DNA of 64,000 nt from the NCBI GenBank assembly GCA_016713505.1, contig JADJPA010000001.1:1931001-1995000 (forward strand), in the 5' to 3' direction. The translations under genes and the position numbers were made by a program. Below are positions 20,229 through 29,379 of the stretch, piece after piece (position 1 is the first letter of the stretch; each line of letters starts with the position of its first letter). The notes below the pieces were generated by a model. That model saw only the letters and a list, made by a program, of their open reading frames with translations. It was not told where the DNA came from and ran no database searches. Origin of the DNA: Candidatus Competibacteraceae bacterium. Its GTDB lineage: Bacteria > Pseudomonadota > Gammaproteobacteria > Competibacterales > Competibacteraceae.

Positions 20229-21059
20229 TCACGCCACTTTCACGAACGCGCCCACGCTGAGATCATCCAGATTGAACAGCAGTCGGTTGCCAAACTCGAT
20301 CAGGGTATTTTGCAGCCGGTCCATGACGAAGGTGCCTTGAAGGTCACCAAAATCGAACATGGCTTGTGCCACTTCCAGGAGGTCTACCTGTTGGCCGGTT
20401 TCGGCGCTGATGAAGGAATGCAGCCCATCGGTGGCGACCGCCACGGTCGGAAAGGTCGCCAGATCGAAGCTGAAGGCGACCGGCGTATCGAAGCGTTTTT
20501 GCCGGGTCGAAACGTCCGCCGCCTGACTCCGATAATGGATTGTTTGCGCCGCCTCGGGATTGCCGACCGCCCCCTGATAGAGGACTTGGCGGTCGGGCTC
20601 CAATAAATAGGACAGATAATAGGGCGCGTTTTCGGCGTATTCGACCTCAATGAGGGCCAGCTCGCCATCGGCACGGCGAGTTGCGATGCAGCCATCGCCG
20701 TATAGATGCACGTAGACAGTCGCGCCATCGCACCAAGCCACCAACAGAGTTGCATCCAAGACCTCGGGATTCAGGTCCAGTTCTTGTGCCTGCCGCGCCG
20801 CGCGCAGGACGATCTGACGGCCCAAGTCCCAGTGCTGAATAGCGAGTTCGGGGCCATCGCGCGGGATTTTCGCGTAGCGCTCCAGCTCCCGACGCGCGTT
20901 CAACACCAGCAAGCGGGCCCCCACATCACTATTGGGAGAGGCGGAACAGCCGTCGGCCAGAATGACGTGAGGAACGGGTTTCCAACCTTGGAACACATAA
21001 TCCTGACAATACAAATGCACCTTACCGATGGTGTAGTACGAATCTAAGGCAACGGTCAT
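20229..21059 (-). CDS. PP2C-like protein phosphatase
   Basis: A 276-residue cytoplasmic protein with the metal-dependent phosphatase pattern: ILADGCSASPNSDVGA (first metal aspartate), LLVAWCDGATVYVHLYGDGC, VAVATDGLHSF, and the C-terminal DDLSVGAF. This is the PP2C_2 type found in bacterial Ser/Thr signalling and in some phage-defence and effector systems. No kinase or FHA partner is adjacent. The start at 21059 is ATG. The substrate is unknown. Confidence 0.75.
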   Translation of the reverse strand: MTVALDSYYTIGKVHLYCQDYVFQGWKPVPHVILADGCSASPNSDVGARLLVLNARRELERYAKIPRDGPELAIQHWDLGRQIVLRAARQAQELDLNPEVLDATLLVAWCDGATVYVHLYGDGCIATRRADGELALIEVEYAENAPYYLSYLLEPDRQVLYQGAVGNPEAAQTIHYRSQAADVSTRQKRFDTPVAFSFDLATFPTVAVATDGLHSFISAETGQQVDLLEVAQAMFDFGDLQGTFVMDRLQNTLIEFGNRLLFNLDDLSVGAFVKVA

Positions 21060-21334
21060 GCTGGCTCCATCAGCGCAGGGCTGTTTTCAGTACTACGGAT
21101 AATCGACCGCTGGCAGCGGCTATCAGCCGTCGCACACGTCGCCCCATCGCACGCAAGGGGGTCAGATTTTCGAACTTCCGGGCTGGGGCGGCGTCGCGAA
21201 ATGAATGGTCCCTCACCAGCTTCTAGTAGCATACTATCACTATGTCCTTGTTTGGATGGGACCGGCGCAATGTCGGGCAATTCCGCGATCCCGCACTGGC
21301 CGGTCCGACTCACTGATGCCGGAGGCTTGCCATC

Positions 21335-22084
21335 ATGAGTGAAGCCCTGATTCCCACCGAACTCGTCAGCCGCCTCCGCGCCGCCCGCCGGGTGGCGGTC
21401 CTGACCGGTGCCGGCATTTCCGCCGAAAGCGGCGTGCCGACCTTTCGAGAGGCTCAGACCGGCTTGTGGGCGCAATACAACCCGGAAGAACTCGCCACGC
21501 CGGACGCCTTCCGACGCAATCCTAAACTGGTTTGGGAATGGTACGCCTGGCGTCAGGCGCGGGTCCGACAGGCCGAACCCAACACCGGACACCGGGCGCT
21601 GGTCGACATGGAACGGCGCTTTGCCGAATTCACGCTGATTACCCAGAACGTGGACGGTTTACACCGGCGCGCCGGCAACCAGCACCTGCTGGAACTGCAC
21701 GGCAATTTGTTTCGCACCAAATGCTTCAGCGAAGAACGGCCGGTGGAAAGCTGGCCCGACAGCGGCGAGATTCCACCGCGCTGCCCGCATTGCGGCAACG
21801 TGTTGCGCCCGGACGTGGTTTGGTTTGGCGAAAGCCTGCCTGTAGCGACGTTGCACGCGGCGGAACACGCGGCCGCCACCGCCGAGGTGTTTTTCAGCAT
21901 CGGTACCTCGGCCCTGGTTTACCCGGCTGCTGAGTTACCGTTTAGCGCGCTCGCCGCCGGCGCGACGGTGGTCGAGATCAACCCGCACCCGACCCCGCTC
22001 AGCGCGCACGTCAGCTACAGCCTGAACGGCGCGGCGGGGGTGATTTTGCCAGCGCTGGTCGCCCGAGTCTGGGAACCGGCGTGA
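21335..22084 (+). CDS. cobB: NAD-dependent deacylase, sirtuin class III (SIRT5-type)
   Basis: A 249-residue sirtuin that removes acyl groups from lysine using NAD. GAGISAESGVPTFR (25-38) and TQNVDGLH (103-110) bind NAD, and His122 in LELHG is the catalytic base. Tyr70 and Arg73 in WEWYAWRQ form the pair that marks desuccinylases/demalonylases, so preference for acidic acyl groups is likely. Cysteines at 130, 150 and 153 lie in the small zinc-binding lobe. It is monocistronic in appearance, with 275 bases upstream shared with the divergent phosphatase. Confidence 0.93.
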   Translation: MSEALIPTELVSRLRAARRVAVLTGAGISAESGVPTFREAQTGLWAQYNPEELATPDAFRRNPKLVWEWYAWRQARVRQAEPNTGHRALVDMERRFAEFTLITQNVDGLHRRAGNQHLLELHGNLFRTKCFSEERPVESWPDSGEIPPRCPHCGNVLRPDVVWFGESLPVATLHAAEHAAATAEVFFSIGTSALVYPAAELPFSALAAGATVVEINPHPTPLSAHVSYSLNGAAGVILPALVARVWEPA

Positions 22085-22104
22085 GCGCTATCAGCCCTCC
22101 TTTC

Positions 22105-23424
22105 TCAGCCGAACCGCTGCGAGGCGGGTCCGGCCGTTTCCAGCCAGCGGCGGCAATAAACTCCGTCGGGATCGCAGTACGCCGCCTGCTCGGCGGAATT
22201 CAAGCGACCCGGCCGATCGAAAGCGCGCCAGCGGCCGGTCACCTCCATCCAGATCGCCAGATTGACGCTGGGATCGTCGTCCAACAACTGCGAGGCGAAC
22301 CAAGCCGCGCCCCAGTGCCAATCCAAACCCAGCTCATGGCAGAGATAGCTCGCCACCAGCCGCCGGCCGAAGGACGACAAATGGCCGGTCAGCGCCAGTT
22401 CGCGCAAGTGGGCGTCCACGAACGGCTCGCCGGTTTCCCCCCGCCGCCAGAGTTCGAAGCGCTCCCGTAACCCCTCATCCTCCCAAGCCGGCGGCCGACC
22501 GGACTGCTCGTCCCATTCGCCGCGCTTGATCGCCAAGAACCGACAGAAATCGCGCCGTTGCAGCTCGGTGACCGCGGCGTTCGCCAGTTCGCCGGCCCAC
22601 ATCGTCAGCCCGGAATAGTTGACGTACTGATAAATCCGCCGGGGCGACAGCGCGCCGCGCGCCAGCCAAGGCCCGAAACGGTCGGCCCGCGCGGCGGCCT
22701 CACCCGCGCCGCCGCGCAACGCCTCCAGGGAGGTTCGCCGTCCTTGCACGAAATCCTCCAGCCGCGCGATCGCCACGGTCGCTCCGCCCTTGAAGCCGGT
22801 CTGGTGGCCAGGATCGGACACGGCGGACAAGCCCAGCGCCTGAACCAGAGTCGCCAGGGTGGGGGTACTCAGGCCGTCGGGATACTCCGGCAGCTTTTGC
22901 AAGGGCGGCAACGGCGCGCGCGGCTCACCGCTCGCTGTCACCGCTTCCTGAAACTGCGCGAAGGATTCGGGTAGATTGGCGGCGGGAAAGGACAAGTCAT
23001 CGGGATGGACAAGCGTGCTGACCCGGAAGCCGCGCAGCGATACCCCCAGCGGTTCCAATGCCGCGGCCAGCCGCCGCTCGACTTTCACTGGCTCGCCCAA
23101 CACGTCGCGCTCGGCGAATACTTCCCGGACACCCAGGGTTTGCGCCAAAGCGGGAATCACTTTTTCTGGTTGGCCCACCACCACATGCAAACCGCTGCCG
23201 CGCGCTTCCAGCCCCGCCCGTAAATCCTCCAGGCATTCGACCAGAAACCGCGCCCGCAGCGGGCCGGTCAGCGGAAACCCCGAGGGTTGGATGTCGAATT
23301 GCGCCGGATCGAGGCAGTAAACCGGCACCAACACCTGCACGGTATCCGCCAGCAACGCCAGCACTTCATGATCGTGCAAGCGTAGATCGTTGCGAAACCA
23401 TAGGATCGTACGTCGTTCAGTCAT
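22105..23424 (-). CDS. Cryptochrome/photolyase family protein, DASH-like
   Basis: A 439-residue flavoprotein from ATG 23424 (an in-frame extension to 23625 lacks homology). The N-terminal photolyase alpha/beta domain begins RTILWFRNDLRLHDHE. The FAD-binding helical domain carries TGFKGGATVAIARL, RRDFCRFLAIKRG, VDAHLRELALTGHLS and SQLLDDDPSVNLAIW, a pattern closer to CRY-DASH than to class I photolyase. The Asn four positions before the Trp of NLAIW, expected at the flavin N5, is kept. CRY-DASH proteins repair CPDs mainly in single-stranded DNA or act as photoreceptors. Confidence 0.85.
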   Translation of the reverse strand: MTERRTILWFRNDLRLHDHEVLALLADTVQVLVPVYCLDPAQFDIQPSGFPLTGPLRARFLVECLEDLRAGLEARGSGLHVVVGQPEKVIPALAQTLGVREVFAERDVLGEPVKVERRLAAALEPLGVSLRGFRVSTLVHPDDLSFPAANLPESFAQFQEAVTASGEPRAPLPPLQKLPEYPDGLSTPTLATLVQALGLSAVSDPGHQTGFKGGATVAIARLEDFVQGRRTSLEALRGGAGEAAARADRFGPWLARGALSPRRIYQYVNYSGLTMWAGELANAAVTELQRRDFCRFLAIKRGEWDEQSGRPPAWEDEGLRERFELWRRGETGEPFVDAHLRELALTGHLSSFGRRLVASYLCHELGLDWHWGAAWFASQLLDDDPSVNLAIWMEVTGRWRAFDRPGRLNSAEQAAYCDPDGVYCRRWLETAGPASQRFG

Positions 23425-23590
23425 CGTTCGCTTCCTCGGGTGGCCGTGTCGCGCGCCATTGTTTTTGTCGTATTTTATCGCGCAAATTCGATGCCCGGCC
23501 CGCTCGTCGCCGGCCGGACCAAGGACCGGTTCAATCTTTGCCGACATTAATGAAATACTGTAGCGCACTTCATCAGGAGAAAGCCGCCTC

Positions 23591-24382
23591 ATGCCGCTCT
23601 TCGAACCCAAACCGGCCCAGCTCACGCTCCCCGACGGTACCCGGCTCGCCTACCATCGCAGTCCCGGCGCCGCGCCGGGCGTGGTTTTTCTGGGCGGTTT
23701 CACCTCGGACATGACCGGTCTCAAGGCCACCGCGCTGGAACGTTGGTGTCGGGGGCGCGGCCAAGCGTTCATCCGTTTCGACTACTCCGGTCACGGCGGG
23801 TCCAGCGGCCGCTTCGCGGACGGCACTATCGGCCGCTGGGCGCAAGAAGTGCTCGACATTCTGGATCGACTGACCGAGGGGCCGCAAATCCTGGTCGGTT
23901 CGTCGATGGGAGCTTGGCTGATGCTGCTGACGGCGCTGGCGCGGCCGGAGCGGATCGCCGCCCTGCTCGGCCTGGCGTGCGCCGCCGACTTCACCGAGTA
24001 TTTGCTTTGGGAGCGGCTGGATGAACATTTGCGAGAACGCTTGCGACGGGAACGGGTCATCCGCCTGCCGTCACCCTACGGCGAACCTTACACCATCACC
24101 CTGAACTTGATCGAAGAAGCGGAGCAACACCGTGTGCTCGACAAATCGACGCTGCCGATCACCTGCCCGGCGCGGCTGATTCACGGCATGAAAGATGCCG
24201 ATGTGCCGTGGCGGATCAGCGCGCAAGTCGCCGAGCGGTTGAGCGGTTCGGACGTGCGCGTGCTGTTGTTGAAGGACGGCGAGCACACGCTGTCGCGAGA
24301 TCAAGATTTGGCGGTGCTCGTTCAAACGCTGGGCGATCTGCTGGCCGTCATCCGAGAAAACCGAAGCGAAAAATCATTCTGA
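23591..24382 (+). CDS. Alpha/beta hydrolase
   Basis: A 263-residue serine hydrolase similar to the ABHD10/YqiA-like group of small thioesterases. The nucleophile is Ser105 in VGSSMGAW, and probable partners are Asp202 in IHGMKDADVPW and His232 in DGEHTLS. There is no signal peptide, so it acts in the cytoplasm. RBS AGGAGA precedes the ATG at 23591. It is divergent from the photolyase gene. Substrate unknown. Confidence 0.85.
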   Translation: MPLFEPKPAQLTLPDGTRLAYHRSPGAAPGVVFLGGFTSDMTGLKATALERWCRGRGQAFIRFDYSGHGGSSGRFADGTIGRWAQEVLDILDRLTEGPQILVGSSMGAWLMLLTALARPERIAALLGLACAADFTEYLLWERLDEHLRERLRRERVIRLPSPYGEPYTITLNLIEEAEQHRVLDKSTLPITCPARLIHGMKDADVPWRISAQVAERLSGSDVRVLLLKDGEHTLSRDQDLAVLVQTLGDLLAVIRENRSEKSF

Positions 24383-24699
24383 CCTAGCCGAAAAAAAGTT
24401 CGGACGAACCGTGATCGAGCTCCTCGACAAATAACGCTGCATAAAGCGATTGCTGGCTACTTTTGAGGCCCCCATGATCTGTAAACGGTAAAATTCATGC
24501 TGCATTGAAGCATTAAAAAACCTCATGAAATAAGCGATTTACCCTGCAAGCATCACATAATATAGACAACCGTTTGAGCATTGAGTGTGACAATTTGCCC
24601 TATTTATTGTCCGAGAATAATCCTTTATAATGGCTTCGCCTCCAATAAAAAACGGTCGAAATCGCCGTTAATGCTTGTAGAACAGGAGAGAGCTCTAAC
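24383..24699 (+). other. 317-base AT-rich intergenic region
   Basis: This stretch is markedly AT-rich between two GC-rich genes and has no gene. It holds the promoter described next. An imperfect repeat (CATGCTGCATTGAAGCATTAA near 24496) could fold into a hairpin. No mobile element was recognised. Confidence 0.5.
24603..24631 (+). promoter_or_regulatory. Sigma-70 type promoter for the CBS gene
   Basis: A perfect TATAAT at 24626-24631 lies 17 bases after TTTATT (24603-24608), with start of transcription expected near 24638, 62 bases before the ATG. The -35 is weak, the -10 ideal. Confidence 0.6.
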
Positions 24700-25299
24700 A
24701 TGAAAAACGCCTATCACACGCTATCGCTGCACCGGCTAGAACGGGGAATCCGTTACGCGCGTCCCAAGCAACAGCTCCCCCGACGCATCACCGCCGACGA
24801 TCCCGCGCTGTCGGTGATGACCGACCTCTGCCAAATCACCGCCGTGACCACCGATCTGTCAACCCCGCTCAGCAAGGCGGTGGAATTGATGATCAAGCGC
24901 CGCGTCCGCATCCTGTTGGTGTGCGACGCCGAGGACAACCTGCTCGGCGTGGTCACCAGCCGCGACATCGACAGCGAACGCGCCAGCCGGATCATCGCCA
25001 AATCCGGTTGCGCCCGCGAGGATTTGCTGGTTTCCGACGTGATGACCCTCCGGCCGAAGCTGGAAGTGTTGATGATGGAGGATGTGCTGGGTTCGCGGGT
25101 GGGCGACATCATCGCGACCTTGCGTCAGGTCAACCGCCAACATGCCTTGGTGCTGGACATCGACCCTGAAACCGACATTCCGGCGATTCGCGGGATTTTC
25201 TCGCTGGCGGAAATTGGCTTGCGAATGGGCTTGAGCATCAATCCGGCGCGCCAGCCGACGACTTACGCCGAATTGGAAAAAGCCGGCGCGGCTCTGTAA
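24700..25299 (+). CDS. CBS-domain pair protein
   Basis: A 199-residue cytoplasmic protein made of two CBS motifs (about 35-100 and 110-175; GVVTSRDIDSERASRI and a second half ending GIFSLAEIGLRMG). CBS pairs usually bind adenosyl nucleotides and act as sensors. RBS GGAGAGAG precedes the ATG, giving MKNAYHTLSLHRLERG. It stands alone with its own promoter and terminator. Partner unknown. Confidence 0.85.
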   Translation: MKNAYHTLSLHRLERGIRYARPKQQLPRRITADDPALSVMTDLCQITAVTTDLSTPLSKAVELMIKRRVRILLVCDAEDNLLGVVTSRDIDSERASRIIAKSGCAREDLLVSDVMTLRPKLEVLMMEDVLGSRVGDIIATLRQVNRQHALVLDIDPETDIPAIRGIFSLAEIGLRMGLSINPARQPTTYAELEKAGAAL

Positions 25300-25385
25300 T
25301 GCGGCTCTGTAATAATTAATGCTGAGCGGATGCTCAGTTTCGGCATCTTGAATTCTCATCACTTTTAAGCTGTTCGATTTTTTCG

Positions 25386-25419
25386 ATAAGGGTGTCCTAG
25401 CGGCCGCCCTTATTTTTTT
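25386..25419 (+). terminator. Rho-independent terminator after the CBS gene
   Basis: ATAAGGG (25386-25392) pairs with CCCTTAT (25407-25413) and is followed by a run of T to 25419. A smaller hairpin CTGAGC/GCTCAG at 25322-25337 precedes it. Confidence 0.8.
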
Positions 25420-25458
25420 GGCTTGTTTATTTGAGCGCACGCCCTGCCCGCTCAAATA

Positions 25459-27462
25459 TTAAACCTTGAACTCCCGTACTAACTTCTGCAATTGCCGCAC
25501 CTCTTCTAAAGAAACACCCGGCCCATACCGCAACACCGCATAAAGACCGCCGATCACTCGCGCCGAATCCGCCAGCTTCGGCCGACTGACAGCCACTCGC
25601 TCGGCAAACGCCAAAGGCCCTTCATGCGCGTCGCGCGCCAGCCCGCGCCGGGCCAGCCGGGCGCAGAACCGCTGCCAAGCGCGCACCACTGGATCGCGAG
25701 AGCTTTGCCGTCGCCAGCGCCATCCGGCAACCAACAGGCTAAATCCGCCCAGCGCCACCGTCATCGCCACCGTCATATCCGCCCAATCCACCGGACCGAA
25801 CCCCAGCCCCGACAGAAATTCCTTTTGCCGGTCCGGCCCATAGGCCAGCACCCACTCATTCCAGGAATTGTTCAGGGAATCCCAGCCCATCGCCAATTGC
25901 CGCAACCACTCGCTGTCGCCGCCGCGCCGGATCAGGAACGGCAGGTTCTCGGCATCGGCCACGGCGGCATAGAGTCCTTGCTGTACCCGATTTGGGGCCA
26001 CCGCGCCCGTAGGGTCCACCCGCACCCAGCCCTGCCCTTCCAGCCAAATCTCGGCCCAGGCATGTGCGTCAGACTGGCGGACAATCAGATAATCGCCGAA
26101 AGTATTGCGTTCCCCACCCTGATAGCCGGTCACCACCCGCGCCGGCACCCCAGCCGCCCGCATCAGGAACACGAACGCGCTGGCGTAATGCTCGCAAAAG
26201 CCCTGGCGGGTGCGAAATAGAAATTCATCCACGCTATCGCTGCCCAACAAGGGCGGCGTCAAGGTGTAATAAAACGCCTGCTCCCGAAACAGCGTCAGTC
26301 CCGCGTTCACCAGCGCTTCGGGACGCGCATCGCGCGCCCGCCATTCCGCCACCAGCTCGCGGGCGCGTCGATTGCCCCATGAGGGCAAGCGCAAAGCACG
26401 AGCCCGTTCCGACGCTTCCAGATCGCCGGTCCGATACTTGAGATAGGACCGCATCGAATAGCGGTAAACCTCGTTGACCGGCTGCTGGCGCAGCAATTGG
26501 AACGAGGGCGTCATGCCGGCTTGCGGCGGCAGGCTGGCCGGAAGATCGAGCGCGAACAGCCAAATCCGATTGCTCGGCTCCAAAATCACCGAGTACTCCA
26601 GCGCCGCGCCTTCAGGCGTAAACGGCATGGGAACATTTCTGGGCGACCCTTCACCCGAGGCCCAACGGCGACCGTCGAAATTCCACAGCACCGGCCCGCG
26701 CCAGTAAAGTTCGCGCGGCGGTGGAATGGGGCCGGTGAAGCGCGCTCGAAACGCCACCGCGTCGGATTTGATCAGCTCGCTGACCGTACCGGGCATCATC
26801 TCATCGGACAACCCGGTGCGACCCTTGTAAGCATCCTTCGGCAACCCCCACAACGGTCCGGGAATACGCGGGAATAAAATGAACAGAATCAACATCACCG
26901 GGACGGCTTGCAGCGCCATCTTGCCGGCCAGCCGCAGCGGAGCCAGCGCTCCAAGCCCCGCGTGCTGGCGGTGGATCATGACCTGCGCCGCCAACATCGC
27001 CAAAACGACCGCGAACAGGTAAGCGACCATCGGAATTTCCTGGCTGTAGAGCAGGTTGCTCATCACCAGCAGATAGCCGAGAAACACCAGCACCACTCCA
27101 TCCCGCAAGCCGCGCGTCTCTAGCAGCTTGCAGGCGGACATCGCCACCAGCAAGGCCACTCCCGCGTCGCGGCCAAACAGGGTCCGAAAATCGATCAGCA
27201 CGCCGGCGCCAGCCAGCACGGCCACCACCAGCAACAGCCAGCGTGACGGCAGCGGTCGATTGCGCAGCGCCAGAAATCCGCGCCAGACTGCGATGGTAAA
27301 AAACAGCACCGTGAGCCAGACCGGCATTTCGCGCGCGTGCGGCGCGACCGCCAGCCCCAGCGCGACCAGCAGCCAAATCAATGCGGGCAGCGTCAGCGGT
27401 TCAGCCGGCGGTGCGGCGGGTTTTTCCCGCCATTGTCGGTTTCCTGGCTTCCATAGCTTCAT
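25459..27462 (-). CDS. tgpA: TgpA-like transmembrane transglutaminase
   Basis: A 667-residue inner-membrane protein from ATG 27462 (a GTG two codons earlier is possible). The N-terminal DUF3488 region has five to seven membrane helices, then a periplasmic transglutaminase-like domain with Cys423 in RQGFCEHYASAF, His in DAHAWAEIW and Asp in VRVDPTG. One more membrane helix and a DUF4129-like C-terminus follow. TgpA is essential in Pseudomonas aeruginosa. It overlaps the upstream DUF58 gene by 62 bases and forms the usual MoxR-DUF58-transglutaminase unit. Confidence 0.93.
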   Translation of the reverse strand: MKLWKPGNRQWREKPAAPPAEPLTLPALIWLLVALGLAVAPHAREMPVWLTVLFFTIAVWRGFLALRNRPLPSRWLLLVVAVLAGAGVLIDFRTLFGRDAGVALLVAMSACKLLETRGLRDGVVLVFLGYLLVMSNLLYSQEIPMVAYLFAVVLAMLAAQVMIHRQHAGLGALAPLRLAGKMALQAVPVMLILFILFPRIPGPLWGLPKDAYKGRTGLSDEMMPGTVSELIKSDAVAFRARFTGPIPPPRELYWRGPVLWNFDGRRWASGEGSPRNVPMPFTPEGAALEYSVILEPSNRIWLFALDLPASLPPQAGMTPSFQLLRQQPVNEVYRYSMRSYLKYRTGDLEASERARALRLPSWGNRRARELVAEWRARDARPEALVNAGLTLFREQAFYYTLTPPLLGSDSVDEFLFRTRQGFCEHYASAFVFLMRAAGVPARVVTGYQGGERNTFGDYLIVRQSDAHAWAEIWLEGQGWVRVDPTGAVAPNRVQQGLYAAVADAENLPFLIRRGGDSEWLRQLAMGWDSLNNSWNEWVLAYGPDRQKEFLSGLGFGPVDWADMTVAMTVALGGFSLLVAGWRWRRQSSRDPVVRAWQRFCARLARRGLARDAHEGPLAFAERVAVSRPKLADSARVIGGLYAVLRYGPGVSLEEVRQLQKLVREFKV

Positions 27463-28435
27463 CGGCACGAGGGAAATCTTCGCGATAGGTGAACAAGGCC
27501 AGCGCTTCCAGACAGCGGCGGCGCTGAGGATCGCCGCGCGCCGGCGGAACGTTCGAACCCGGCAGCCGCAAACCGTATTCGTGGCCGTCGTTTTCGGCTT
27601 TCAATACCCATTGACAGAGCTGTTCGAGACGCGGTTCCACGTTCTCGATGCCCAACAACCGCCAATCGAGCCACAATTCCGGCCGCGCCTGATCGATGAA
27701 ACGTTTGACCAGCAACTGATCGGTGCGGGTCGCCGCCTTCCAGGCGATCCGGCGCGGCGAATCGCCCGGTGCGTAGTGCCGAAAGCCGGCGTAATCCTCG
27801 CTGCCCGCGCCCAGTTCGTGCGATCCGCTACCCGAGGTGCCCGACAGCACCGCCGGCAACGGTCGCCGGCCGCGAGGCCGGGGATAAACCAAGGCGGCGA
27901 CATCGAATTCCACCCAACTCCAAGATTGAAACAAGCCGAGCGGAAAACGGGTCATGACCCGCACATGGCCCGGCCGCAACCAGCCGCGCCGCTCGGCGGG
28001 AATGGCGAGAACGGCTGCTGTCGAACCTTGGGCCGGAACATCCACATACAGCGGTTCCCGATCCCGCCATTGCAGCGCGATGCCGTGGCGCGGCGTCCGG
28101 CGCGGATTTTCCAGCCGGAAACCGAAGCGGGCATCCTGGCCGGCGAATACCGGCTCGGCGCCGTTGCCCTGAATGACCAGGCCCAACAGATTGTCGTGCG
28201 CCTGCCACATGGTGTTTAAGGCCACCGCCGTCAGCAGGAACGTAAAGGCGAAGCCCATGCTGTTGCTGTAATTGATCGACCACAGAAACAGCAAAAACAG
28301 CAGCAAGGCAAAAGCATACCCCTGGCGGGTCGGCAGAATGTAGATGCGGCGACGATCCAGCCGGATCGGTTCGTGAGCGGGTCGTTGGTGGCGGGTCACC
28401 CAAACCTCGAAACGCCGTCGCCAGCCCTTCAACAT
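27401..28435 (-). CDS. DUF58 domain protein
   Basis: A 344-residue protein from ATG 28435. Two hydrophobic segments near the N-terminus (about 40-80) anchor it, and the C-terminal half has the DUF58 signature YAPGDSPRRIAWKAATRTDQLLVK, a vWA-like fold. In MoxR operons DUF58 proteins are thought to work with the ATPase and the transglutaminase on envelope protein assembly. It begins 10 bases after the moxR stop, and its 3' end runs 62 bases into tgpA. Confidence 0.9.
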   Translation of the reverse strand: MLKGWRRRFEVWVTRHQRPAHEPIRLDRRRIYILPTRQGYAFALLLFLLFLWSINYSNSMGFAFTFLLTAVALNTMWQAHDNLLGLVIQGNGAEPVFAGQDARFGFRLENPRRTPRHGIALQWRDREPLYVDVPAQGSTAAVLAIPAERRGWLRPGHVRVMTRFPLGLFQSWSWVEFDVAALVYPRPRGRRPLPAVLSGTSGSGSHELGAGSEDYAGFRHYAPGDSPRRIAWKAATRTDQLLVKRFIDQARPELWLDWRLLGIENVEPRLEQLCQWVLKAENDGHEYGLRLPGSNVPPARGDPQRRRCLEALALFTYREDFPRADEAMEARKPTMAGKTRRTAG

Positions 28436-28445
28436 CGCGCGGCGC

Positions 28446-29378
28446 TCAGGCCGGCAATGCCACGGAGGCCAGCAGATGCCCGACCAGATCGCTCGCCGAT
28501 TGCTCCAGGCTGTCTTCGCCAGGATGCAAGCGATGGCTGACCGCCGCCGCCAATACCGCCTGCACGTCTTCCGGCAAGACATGGCCGCGTCGGTGCAGCA
28601 ACGCCCAGGCCCGCGCCGCCCGCAGTAATCCCAAGCCGGCGCGAGGCGACAAGCCGCCCCGGAAGCGGTTGGATTGGCGGGAAAACGCCAGCAGCGCCTG
28701 CACGTAATCGAGCAGCGGCGGGGCGACGTGCACGCCGCTCACTTGCAGCTGCGCCGCGTGCAACTGTGCGGGCGTCATCGCGACTGGCAACCGCGCCAGC
28801 AGATCGCGCCGGTCCTCACCCTCCAGCAAGATCCGTTCGGCCTGAGGGTCGGGATAGCCCAGTTCGATCCGCATCAAAAATCGGTCCAACTGCGACTCCG
28901 GCAACGGAAAGGTGCCGATCTGGTAGGACGGATTCTGGGTGGCGATCACGAAAAATGGCTCCGGCAACGGCCGGGTCTCGCCTTCGATGGTGACCTGCCC
29001 CTCCTCCATCGCCTCCAGCAACGCGCTCTGGGTTTTGGGCGTGGCGCGGTTGATTTCATCGGCCAAAATCAATTGGGCGAAAATCGGGCCGGGGTGAAAG
29101 ACAAAGGCTTCGCGCTGGCGCTCGTAGACCGCCGCGCCGAGGATGTCCGCCGGCAGCAGGTCGCTGGTGAACTGGATGCGCTGGTAGTGCAAGCCCAGAC
29201 TGTGCGCCAAGGCGTGCGCCAGGGTGGTTTTGCCCATGCCCGGCAGATCCTCGATCAGCAGATGGCCGCGCGCCAACAGGCAGGCCACGGCCAAGCGGAT
29301 GGCGTGCTCCTTGCCCAGAATGATGGACCCGACCTGACGGACCGTCAGTTCCAGCCGATCTTCAAACGCCGCGGCCAC
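28446..29378 (-). CDS. moxR: MoxR family AAA+ ATPase
   Basis: A 310-residue AAA+ ATPase. Walker A is in LPGMGKTTLAHALA (GKT 49-51), Walker B is LILADEINRATPKTQSALL, and the sensor region reads VIATQNPSYQIGTFPLPESQLDRF. MoxR proteins act as chaperone-like maturation factors. The GTG start lies one base after the stop of the carbonic anhydrase gene, so the two are translationally linked. First of the MoxR-DUF58-TgpA set. Confidence 0.94.
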   Translation of the reverse strand: MAAAFEDRLELTVRQVGSIILGKEHAIRLAVACLLARGHLLIEDLPGMGKTTLAHALAHSLGLHYQRIQFTSDLLPADILGAAVYERQREAFVFHPGPIFAQLILADEINRATPKTQSALLEAMEEGQVTIEGETRPLPEPFFVIATQNPSYQIGTFPLPESQLDRFLMRIELGYPDPQAERILLEGEDRRDLLARLPVAMTPAQLHAAQLQVSGVHVAPPLLDYVQALLAFSRQSNRFRGGLSPRAGLGLLRAARAWALLHRRGHVLPEDVQAVLAAAVSHRLHPGEDSLEQSASDLVGHLLASVALPA

Positions 29379-29379
29379 A

